The position numbers and the translations under genes were made by a program. 7,710 nt of DNA. Source: an uncultured Prevotella sp. Lineage in GTDB: Bacteria > Bacteroidota > Bacteroidia > Bacteroidales > Bacteroidaceae. The stretch covers positions 1 to 7,710 of the forward strand of contig UQPD01000127.1 of assembly GCA_900542795.1 (NCBI GenBank). The letters are read 5' to 3'. Shown one piece after another: positions 1 to 5,564 of the stretch (within the stretch, counting starts at the first letter, position 1; the number at the start of each line of letters is the position of its first letter). A model generated the notes under the pieces. That model was not told where the DNA came from. It was given only the letters and a program-made list of their open reading frames with translations, and did no database searches.

Positions 1-103
1 ATTGAATTTAGAAGAGATAAAAGTTTAAATCTAATCTTCGTCAGAAAAGTTTAGATGACTTCAGTTATATGGGCTTGAGAACCAAAATGTTTATTCTAAA
101 AGT

Positions 104-1561
104 TTACTCATCGCGCCAGAATGCGGGAGTCAGGGGCAAAAGCAGAGAAAATACCTCTAAGCGACCTGCTAACATTAAGAAAGAGTTAATCCACAAAACA
201 CTGTCGCTGAGTACGCCCCACGAACCTAACGGACCTACTACATAGCCTAAACTCGGACCTACGTTGCTAAACGACGATATGGCTAAACCAATGGCATCGA
301 ATATGGGGAGTCCTAAACACACCATGGCAAATACCGCAAGCATGACCAAGGCAAAATATAGGATAAAGAACACAAAGACGGTGCGAGCTATGTCTGACGT
401 AACAACGGTGTTGTTGATGCGCACAGGGATTACGGCATGAGGATGGAGCATTTTCTTTAGTTCTGCTTTCGACAAACGCCACACCATGAGCGCACGCACA
501 CACTTTAATCCACCACTGGTTGAACCTGCACAAGCACCTATTATGCTGATTATCAGAATAATAATCCAAGTGCTTGGGTGCCATTGCATAAAGTTTTCGT
601 CCGTAAAACCTGTGGTACTTTGCAAGGATGCCGTGTTAAAGAAGGCACTACGCAAGGCATCGCTCCATCCCATGTGGTTGGTATACACCAAGATGCAAGT
701 GATGCTTAAGGCGGCAGTGAAGAAGATGCCTACAAAAAAGCGTAATTCATCGTCGTGGAAAACATCGCGCACACGCCTTTTAATAAAGAAGAGGTAGAGT
801 AGGGTGCAGTTGATACTTGCCAAGAACATAAATAGGGTGCTAATCCATTGCAGTTGGTTGGAGTGGAACCAAGCAATGCCATCGGAATGTGTTGAAAAGC
901 CACCTGTACCGATGGTAGCAAGTCCATGACATACAGCATCAAACAAATTCATACCGCCAAAGAAGTAGGCTACACTACACGAAATGGTAAGCAATAGGTA
1001 GATGCTCCACATCCAACGTGCCGTTGTGCTGATGCGTGGATGTAGCTTGCCAATTTTTAAACCTGTTGCTTCGGCTGAGAAGAGTTTTATGCCACCGCCT
1101 CCCATGTTGGGAAGTATGGCAATGGTGAAGAACACAATTCCCATACCACCAATCCAGTGCGTCATGGAACGCCATAACAAAATGGAACGTGGCAATGCGT
1201 CAATGTTGAATAGGACTGTTGCGCCTGTTGTGGTAAATCCTGACATAGTCTCGAAAAAGGCTGCTGCCACACGGGGCTCGTAGCCTCCAATAAGTAGAGG
1301 AAGCATGCCAAACAGTGAGAATACTACCCAGGTTAACGACACGATGAGGTAACCATCGCGACTGCTCATGCGGTTTTCTGCATGACGACCGAAGAATAAA
1401 AGGAGTGCTCCCACGGCAAAGGCTGCCAACACAGGGAGACCAAAGGTGAGATGGTGGGTCTCTTCAAAAAAGAATCCCAAACCGAAGCAAATTGCCATAA
1501 GGAAGGCTTCGAGTTGTAAAAGCGTTCCTAACGCCTTATATATAAGAGGTAAATTAAGCAT
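104..1561 (-). CDS. trkH: TrkH-family potassium uptake membrane protein
   Basis: Integral inner-membrane subunit of a Trk/Ktr-type K+ uptake system. The 485 residues form successive hydrophobic segments, as expected for the four membrane-pore-membrane repeats of the family. Four selectivity-filter-like loops are visible: TTTGATV (about 110-116), ATIGTGGF (215-222), STTGF (315-319) and SNVGPSLG (432-439). The conserved GSTSGGLK (346-353) and the C-terminal RLEVFSLL (467-474) are also typical. The length matches full TrkH and no frame break is seen. The ATG at 1561 is supported by a promoter 32 bases upstream on the same strand. These systems normally need a cytoplasmic NAD/nucleotide-binding TrkA/KtrA partner; none is in the window, and the 103 bases downstream show neither a gene start nor a clear terminator hairpin. 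The gene is divergent from the lipoprotein gene across the repeat array. Confidence 0.95.
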   Translation of the reverse strand: MLNLPLIYKALGTLLQLEAFLMAICFGLGFFFEETHHLTFGLPVLAAFAVGALLLFFGRHAENRMSSRDGYLIVSLTWVVFSLFGMLPLLIGGYEPRVAAAFFETMSGFTTTGATVLFNIDALPRSILLWRSMTHWIGGMGIVFFTIAILPNMGGGGIKLFSAEATGLKIGKLHPRISTTARWMWSIYLLLTISCSVAYFFGGMNLFDAVCHGLATIGTGGFSTHSDGIAWFHSNQLQWISTLFMFLASINCTLLYLFFIKRRVRDVFHDDELRFFVGIFFTAALSITCILVYTNHMGWSDALRSAFFNTASLQSTTGFTDENFMQWHPSTWIIILIISIIGACAGSTSGGLKCVRALMVWRLSKAELKKMLHPHAVIPVRINNTVVTSDIARTVFVFFILYFALVMLAVFAMVCLGLPIFDAIGLAISSFSNVGPSLGYVVGPLGSWGVLSDSVLWINSFLMLAGRLEVFSLLLPLTPAFWRDE

Positions 1562-1592
1562 CAGTATAAGCTCAAAAATGGTTATGTGGGTG

Positions 1593-1623
1593 CAAAGTTA
1601 GTGTAACCCTTGCGCAATACAAA
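1593..1623 (-). promoter_or_regulatory. Bacteroidota-type promoter of trkH
   Basis: Read on the minus strand, TAACTTTG (1600 to 1593) fits the Bacteroidota -7 consensus TAnnTTTG exactly. A TTTG -33 element (1623 to 1620) lies 19 bp upstream, which is the usual spacing. The predicted transcript start is near 1587, giving a leader of about 25 nt before the trkH ATG. This is the best-formed promoter in the window because both boxes are present at the right distance. Confidence 0.75.
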
Positions 1624-1692
1624 TAAAAATTAAGAAATTCTTTTCGAAGTCGTGGGTAGTCGTGAATATTTATATTTGCGCTTCGCGCTGGG

Positions 1693-2000
1693 TTTTAGTC
1701 AAAAATGACCATGAATGTTTTTGGTCAAAAATGACCATGAATGTTTTTGGTCAAAAATGGCCATGAATGTTTTTTAGTCAAAAATGTCCATGAATGTTTT
1801 TTAGTCAAAAATGTCCATGAATTTTTTTTGGTCAAAAATGTTCATGAATGTTTTTGGGTCAAAAATGTCCATAAATGTTTTTGGTCAAAAATGTCCATGA
1901 ATGTTTTTTGGTCCAAAATGTCCATCAATGTTTTTTGGTCACAAATGTCCATGAATGTTTTGGGTCAAAAATGTTCATGAATGTTTTTTTGTCAAAAATT
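1693..2000 (+). repeat. Tandem array, 12 units of 26-27 bp
   Basis: The consensus unit is GTCAAAAATGTCCATGAATG followed by T5-6 and G/A. Unit starts, taken at GTC, fall at 1698, 1724, 1750, 1777, 1804, 1831, 1858, 1884, 1911, 1938, 1964 and 1991. The spacing is 26 or 27 bp depending on the length of the T run. The first three units read ATGACC or ATGGCC where later ones read ATGTCC or ATGTTC. The units abut directly with no unique spacers, so this is a minisatellite and not a CRISPR array. It lies between two divergent promoters, outside both predicted transcripts. Confidence 0.95.
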
Positions 2001-2048
2001 TTCATCAATGAGCCATCAATGAGCCATAAATTTTTATTTTTGAATTTT

Positions 2049-2097
2049 CATAAATAACTTCATGCGCCAGCCCAACCCCGAAAGGGGTTTATTTATG
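2049..2097 (-). repeat. Core of module A, inverted relative to module B
   Basis: This 49 bp segment is bounded by the 9 bp inverted repeats CATAAATAA (2049-2057) and TTATTTATG (2089-2097). It contains AACCCC-GAAA-GGGGTT (2074-2089), a six-pair hairpin with a GAAA loop. Its reverse complement matches module B 5334-5382 at 45 of 49 positions by hand alignment. Relative to the outer GCGCTTCGCGC element of each module, the core is flipped in A compared with B and C. Confidence 0.8.
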
Positions 2098-2140
2098 GAC
2101 ATTTCCCTTCTTCATCGCGTAGCGCATATACATCACGAAA

Positions 2141-2267
2141 AATTTATGGATATTTTTGACAAAAAAAATTTATGGACATTTTTGACAAAAAAAATTCATG
2201 GGCATTTTTGACTAAAAAAACCAATGACATTTTTGACAAAAAAACCAAGGACATTTTAGACAAAAAA
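2141..2267 (-). repeat. Right arm of module A: five inverted array units
   Basis: The units read as the reverse complement of the left array, for example TTCATGGGCATTTTTGAC. The GAC ends fall at 2158, 2184, 2210, 2235 and 2259, with spacings of 26, 26, 25 and 24 bp, so the units become shorter and more degenerate toward the lipoprotein gene. A partial unit, TTTATGGACATTT, is seen at about 2092-2104. With the left array it forms a large imperfect inverted repeat around the core hairpin. Confidence 0.85.
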
Positions 2268-2282
2268 ATCAAGAGAAAACCA

Positions 2283-2290
2283 TATCTTTG
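2283..2290 (+). promoter_or_regulatory. Putative -7 box of the lipoprotein gene
   Basis: TATCTTTG matches TAnnTTTG exactly. The expected -33 position falls in the last degenerate unit of the inverted array (around 2254-2258, TTTTA), where no good TTTG is found. Transcription would begin near 2297, leaving about 55 nt of leader. This rules out the TTG codon at 2288 as a translation start and favours the ATG at 2351. Confidence 0.6.
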
Positions 2291-2350
2291 TACCCAAAAG
2301 ACGCAACTCCGCTGATAACTTCGTCAAACATCCCCAAACATTCCCCTTCC

Positions 2351-2911
2351 ATGAAGCCCCTTCTCTCCTTTCTATTCCTCATTCTTATCGCCTTGGTCAG
2401 TTGTACAACCGACTCAGACAGCGACCTCTATGCTCACGAGCGAGCCTTTTTAAAGTTCAGTCCTGTAACGGGGGTCATACCACTTTATACAGCAGTTCAA
2501 AACAGCGGACATTTTTGCACCATACGTATTGGTACAAATAGTTTTATTTTTCAAGGGAGCAACGATAAAACCACTACCTCCTACCCCATCTCAGCAGAAA
2601 TCAAAGGATATGGCACCCCCGAATGTATTGCCGGTTTTGTTGTGGGACGTTCCTCACAGCCCGACATGAATATGCAATATCCTTTGGTGGCATACGACTT
2701 GGCATGTCCCAACTGCTACGAACAAGCTCTTATCACACGCAATCTCTCACTCAATGCCAAAGAGGAACTCACTTGCAGTCGTTGCCATCGTGTCTACGAC
2801 CTTACCAACGGAGGGTTAGTTAAACAAGGAGATAAAGGATGTCGTTTGAAACGCTACCGCAACGTAGGCTATAGCGAAAATCAAGGTGGGTTATTAGTAA
2901 TTATGAATTAA
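2351..2911 (+). CDS. Rieske-like Bacteroidales lipoprotein
   Basis: A 186-residue exported lipoprotein of unknown function. The ATG at 2351 gives a hydrophobic signal peptide (MKPLLSFLFLILIALVSC) with a lipobox ending at C18. TTDSDSD follows directly, an acidic stretch like the surface-export signals of Bacteroidota lipoproteins. The C-terminal half resembles Rieske-type folds: LACPNC (C119, C122), then TCSRCH (C142, C145, H146), VYDLTNGG, and a closing LKRYRNVGYSENQGGLLVIMN. A true Rieske cluster uses C-x-H and C-x-x-H, whereas this protein has C-x-x-C twice, so a zinc ribbon or non-redox fold is as likely as an iron-sulfur centre. The frame stays open upstream to a TTG at 2288, but that codon overlaps the promoter. 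The next gene starts 64 bases downstream on the same strand. The lipoprotein call is firm; the role is not known. Confidence 0.8.
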   Translation: MKPLLSFLFLILIALVSCTTDSDSDLYAHERAFLKFSPVTGVIPLYTAVQNSGHFCTIRIGTNSFIFQGSNDKTTTSYPISAEIKGYGTPECIAGFVVGRSSQPDMNMQYPLVAYDLACPNCYEQALITRNLSLNAKEELTCSRCHRVYDLTNGGLVKQGDKGCRLKRYRNVGYSENQGGLLVIMN

Positions 2912-2938
2912 GGACTATGACAAATACTCTTTTTTTTA

Positions 2939-2946
2939 TAATTTTG
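2939..2946 (+). promoter_or_regulatory. Putative -7 box of the sulfatase gene
   Basis: TAATTTTG fits TAnnTTTG and lies 29 bp before the sulfatase ATG, suitable for a start near 2953. An uninterrupted T run (2930-2937) precedes it, and no -33 TTTG is seen at the right distance. The AT-rich context makes a chance match possible, so the sulfatase may also be read from the lipoprotein promoter. Confidence 0.45.
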
Positions 2947-2975
2947 CAACATAAAGCCCCAAAAATCAGATAAAA

Positions 2976-4487
2976 ATGAAATCACAACTCATTCCACTGC
3001 TATCCCTACTCCCCTTGGCAGCTGCAGCCCAACAACAAAAGCCCAATATCATCGTATTGGTAGCTGACGACTTAGGATATGGCGACCTCTCATGCTATGG
3101 AGCCGACCGTGTCAGCACCCCTGCTGTTGATAGTATAGCAGCCAATGGTGTACGTTTTACCAATATGCACGCCTGTGCCTCAACCTCTACGCCTTCACGC
3201 TATGCACTGCTTACAGGCGAATATCCCTTCCGCCGACCAGGAACAGACGTAGCAGCTGGCAATGCAGGCATGATTATCAAACCTACACAAACCACCGTAG
3301 CCGACCTTATGCACCAAGCTGGCTATGCTACTGCAGCCATTGGTAAATGGCACTTAGGACTAGGAAGCCGTACTGCCGAACAAGATTGGAATGGGGTGAT
3401 AGACCAAACGCCTCATAATTTAGGCTTCGACTATCATTATATAATGGCAGCTACTGCCGACCGCGTACCTTGCGTATACATTGAGAACGGACGCGTTGCA
3501 CACTACGATGCTTCAGCGCCTATCAGCGTTAGCTATCGCCAAAACTTTGAAGGTGAACCTACTGGTAAACAAAATCCAGAACTCTTAACCAAACTCAAAC
3601 CGAGTCATGGTCACGACCAAAGTATTGTTAATGGCATTTCGCGCATTGGCTATATGAAAGGGGGTGGCTCTGCGCTTTGGCAAGACGAAAGCATTGCCGA
3701 TAGCATTGTGTCGCACGCCATAGACTTTATTGATTCGCACCGCGCACAACCCTTCTTTATGTACCTTTGCACCAACGATGTTCATGTGCCACGCATGCCT
3801 CACGAGCGTTTCCGTGGTAAAAGTCCGATGGGACTACGTGGCGAAGCTATCTTGCAGTTTGACTGGAGTGTAAAGCAAATTACGGAAGCCTTGCGCCAAC
3901 GTGGACTCGACCAAAACACGTTGCTTATCATCACCAGCGACAATGGTCCGGTGCTTGACGATGGCTATGCCGACCAAGCGGTTGAACTTTGTGGTTCTCA
4001 TCGTCCGGGTGGCCCCTTCCGTGGTGGAAAGTATAGTGCCTACGAAGCGGGGTCTGCCGTTCCTTTTATTGTGTATTGGCCTCAGGGAGCTGCTAAGGGC
4101 AAAACATCTAACGCGCTGTGTTCGCTTATCGACGTTCCTGCCTCTCTCGCTGCTTTGGTTGGTAGCAAACTTCATGAGGGCGATGCACCCGATAGTCAAA
4201 ACCATCTTGCTACTTGGTTAGGACAAAACAACACGCCACGCGAGTATGCTGTGAGCATGGCATCGAACCGCAGTCTTACGCTTCGCACACAAAACTACAA
4301 ATACATCTCTCCCTCTGAGGGTGGTCCTATGATTCCTTGGGGTCCTAAAATCGAAACAGGTTATCGTCCTACGCCCCAACTCTTCGATCTTAGCAAATCG
4401 GCATACGAACAAACTGACATTTCAAAAAAAAGTCCTAAAATTATGCTACGCTTGCAACGCATGTTGGGCAAAGTGCGTAAGAATTAA
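2976..4487 (+). CDS. Secreted/periplasmic S1-family sulfatase (arylsulfatase-like)
   Basis: Hydrolyses sulfate esters, probably on sulfated glycans; the exact substrate cannot be read from the sequence. The 503 residues start with a signal peptide (cleavage probably after AAAA, near 18). PNIIVLVADDLGYGD (23-37) follows, with the metal-binding pair D31/D32. The sulfatase signature STPSRYALLTG (71-81) makes S71 the formylglycine precursor and R75 the conserved arginine. Further active-site elements are GKWHLG (K124, H126), NDVHVP (H270), TSDNGP (D322, N323) and GGKYSAYEAG (K352). Because the nucleophile precursor is serine, activation should need a radical-SAM anaerobic maturase (anSME), which is not in this window. 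The length is normal and the C-terminal subdomain (QLFDLSKSAYEQTDI) is complete. It lies 64 bp after the lipoprotein gene and shortly before the 193-residue gene. No glycoside hydrolase or SusCD pair is present to suggest a substrate. Confidence 0.93.
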   Translation: MKSQLIPLLSLLPLAAAAQQQKPNIIVLVADDLGYGDLSCYGADRVSTPAVDSIAANGVRFTNMHACASTSTPSRYALLTGEYPFRRPGTDVAAGNAGMIIKPTQTTVADLMHQAGYATAAIGKWHLGLGSRTAEQDWNGVIDQTPHNLGFDYHYIMAATADRVPCVYIENGRVAHYDASAPISVSYRQNFEGEPTGKQNPELLTKLKPSHGHDQSIVNGISRIGYMKGGGSALWQDESIADSIVSHAIDFIDSHRAQPFFMYLCTNDVHVPRMPHERFRGKSPMGLRGEAILQFDWSVKQITEALRQRGLDQNTLLIITSDNGPVLDDGYADQAVELCGSHRPGGPFRGGKYSAYEAGSAVPFIVYWPQGAAKGKTSNALCSLIDVPASLAALVGSKLHEGDAPDSQNHLATWLGQNNTPREYAVSMASNRSLTLRTQNYKYISPSEGGPMIPWGPKIETGYRPTPQLFDLSKSAYEQTDISKKSPKIMLRLQRMLGKVRKN

Positions 4488-4537
4488 GCAGAAAAAGTAA
4501 AATGACGAACGCAAAAAATCTTAGCAGAACTACAAAG

Positions 4538-5119
4538 ATGAAAGATGCTATCATAACTGATATTGAGACGAAAGTACAATTTTGTCCGCACACTCATAAG
4601 GACTTTATAAGACTCAGCATTCTCATCGAGGAGAAAGCACAACATGCAATTAGTGCCTCCACACTCAAGCGGGTGTGGGGGCATTCACAAGAGCATAACG
4701 CTCCAAGTCTTCACACGCTTAACATCTTGTCAAATTTTCTCAACTTTGCCGACTATCGTCAGTATTGTAAGCATAAAGAAGGTATTCACGCTCGTTCTTT
4801 CATCAACATTCTTCAGACGTGCGACCTCACCCGAGGCGATGAGTTAGAGTTGTCATGGTTACCCAATCGCCATCTTATGCTGCGTTACATGGGTGACAAG
4901 TTGTTCAGAGTGGTTGCCTCAGAAAATGGTAGCCTCAACGTTGGCGACATTGTTAGCACGCTTTATTTTGTAGAAGGGGAAGCCATCACCTTTACGCAGG
5001 TATCGTCTTCTGGTACCAACCCTGTGGTTTACATTGCTGGCAAAATCTCGGGCATTCACTTCTCTCCCATAAACAGCGACCTCGAAATTACCTCGCCTCT
5101 ACCACTTATCGTAGATTAG
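4538..5119 (+). CDS. Uncharacterised Bacteroidales protein, STLKRVWG-type
   Basis: I do not know a function. With the ATG at 4538 the product has 193 residues in two parts. The N-terminal part (about 1-80) is helical with CPHTHKDFIRLSILIEEKA, ISASTLKRVWG (38-48), then PSLHTLNILSNFLNFADYRQYC (56-77). This pattern recurs in Bacteroidales proteins of unknown role and resembles a small helix-turn-helix-like unit. The C-terminal part (about 99-175) looks all-beta, with RGDELELSWLPNRHLMLRYMGDKLFRVVASENGSLNVGDIV and VYIAGKISGIHF. There is no signal peptide or membrane segment, so it is probably cytoplasmic. A regulatory role is a guess. The frame is open back to an ATG at 4502, but those 12 extra residues look unconserved. 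The gene may be co-transcribed with the sulfatase. No clear terminator follows. Confidence 0.75.
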   Translation: MKDAIITDIETKVQFCPHTHKDFIRLSILIEEKAQHAISASTLKRVWGHSQEHNAPSLHTLNILSNFLNFADYRQYCKHKEGIHARSFINILQTCDLTRGDELELSWLPNRHLMLRYMGDKLFRVVASENGSLNVGDIVSTLYFVEGEAITFTQVSSSGTNPVVYIAGKISGIHFSPINSDLEITSPLPLIVD

Positions 5120-5154
5120 CAGCTTCTGTTCATGAATTTCAAAGATAATAGATT

Positions 5155-5204
5155 TTTATGACCTTAAACAGTAGCGCATGATATTCAACAGTGTGTAATA
5201 CTTA
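5155..5204 (+). repeat. Direct repeat flanking module B, copy 1
   Basis: This 50 bp stretch contains TTTATGACCTTAAACAGTAG, then GCGCATG, then GTGTGTAATACTTA. It recurs at 5408-5453 with small differences in the middle (GCACATACACCC there). The two copies bracket module B and are too long for an ordinary transposon target-site duplication. Confidence 0.8.
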
Positions 5205-5239
5205 TTACTTAAATTCTGATGGATATTTTTTACCTTCAA

Positions 5240-5415
5240 AATAAATATTGATCTTTGCGCTTCGCGCTTGTTTTAGTCAAAAATGTCCATCAATGAGCCA
5301 CAAAATTCCATAAATGTTTTATTTTAAAATTACCATAAATAAACCCCTTTCGGGGTTGGGCTAGCACATGAAGCTATTCATGGAAATTTGTGGCTCATTG
5401 ATGAATATTTATGAC
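5240..5415 (+). repeat. Module B: palindromic intergenic repeat upstream of rloA
   Basis: It opens with CTTTGCGCTTCGCGCTTG (hairpin at 5257-5267) and TTTTAGTCAAAAATGTCCATC, one array unit. CATCAATGAGCCACAAA with its continuation (5288-5315) is repeated in inverted form at 5376-5403, matching at 26 of 28 positions by hand alignment. The 49 bp core (5334-5382) holds the AACCCC-TTTC-GGGGTT hairpin (5342-5357). It has only one array unit, so it may be close to the unexpanded form of the family. It occupies most of the 445 bp gap between the 193-residue gene and rloA; no gene was seen in this gap. Confidence 0.85.
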
Positions 5416-5453
5416 CTTAAACAGTAGCACATACACCCAGTGTGTAATACTTA
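5408..5453 (+). repeat. Direct repeat flanking module B, copy 2
   Basis: This is the second copy of the 5155-5204 sequence. TTTATGACCTTAAACAGTAG is identical, and GTGTGTAATACTTA is also shared, with a short indel between them. A looser match (GTAGCGCATATACATCAC, about 2119-2136) lies inside module A between the core and the right arm, so the sequence may belong to the repeat family. Confidence 0.8.
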
Positions 5454-5529
5454 ACTCAAGTTTTTTCTTAAGATTGGTAAGAAAACTACGAAAAACGCTT
5501 ATATATTTTCTTTTTAGACAAAAATCCTG

Positions 5530-5537
5530 TACATTTG
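5530..5537 (+). promoter_or_regulatory. Putative -7 box of the rloAB-like operon
   Basis: TACATTTG matches TAnnTTTG exactly, 27 bp before the rloA ATG. The -33 region is a T-rich tract (5506-5515) without a clean TTTG. The predicted start is near 5544, giving a leader of about 20 nt. The cassette therefore seems to carry its own promoter, inside the repeat-bounded segment. Confidence 0.6.
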
Positions 5538-5564
5538 CACTAATAATAACCAATCGTCCATATT

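Larger units (their letters stand above)
1665..2267. repeat. Module A: palindromic intergenic repeat complex, largest copy
   Basis: It fills most of the 789 bp gap between trkH and the lipoprotein gene. In order it holds AATATTTATATTTGCGC with a GCGCTTCGCGC hairpin (1678-1688), a 12-copy tandem array (about 1693-2000), two ATCAATGAGCC copies (2003-2023), an AT-rich link, a 49 bp core with the CCCCGAAAGGGG hairpin (2049-2097), a spacer, and five array units in the opposite orientation (2141-2267). The outer hairpin, the GTCAAAAATG unit, the ATCAATGAGCC element and the core recur in modules B and C. It has no coding potential, and no transposase is nearby. Expansion of a repeat arm by slippage or unequal recombination is inferred. 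Confidence 0.85.

Noticed and set aside
1..103. Terminator or gene downstream of trkH
   Set aside because: The stretch is AT-rich with short repeats of AAGTTTA but no convincing hairpin plus T run in the trkH direction and no frame of note.
1693..2000. Possible CRISPR array
   Set aside because: Units abut with no unique spacers, the repeat varies freely, and there are no cas genes.
1741..2057. Open frames encoding 9-residue repeats (VKNVHECFL-like) across the tandem array
   Set aside because: They arise because 27 bp is a multiple of three; the 26 bp units shift the frame, no promoter precedes them, and composition follows the DNA repeat.
2288..2350. Upstream extension of the lipoprotein gene from a TTG codon
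   Set aside because: It overlaps the predicted -7 box and would bury the signal peptide 21 residues inside the protein.
3585..4412. Minus-strand and alternate-frame open frames within the sulfatase, trkH and rloAB genes
   Set aside because: They are shadows of clearly homologous genes on the other frame or strand, with no motifs and no promoters.
4502..4537. ATG at 4502 as the start of the 193-residue protein
   Set aside because: The 12 extra residues look unconserved and the ATG at 4538 gives the N-terminus I expect for similar proteins. It cannot be excluded, because the frame is open and 4502 is nearer the sulfatase.
5155..5453. Insertion sequence with target-site duplication
   Set aside because: There is no transposase, and the flanking repeats are about 50 bp and imperfect, unlike normal duplications of 2-14 bp.
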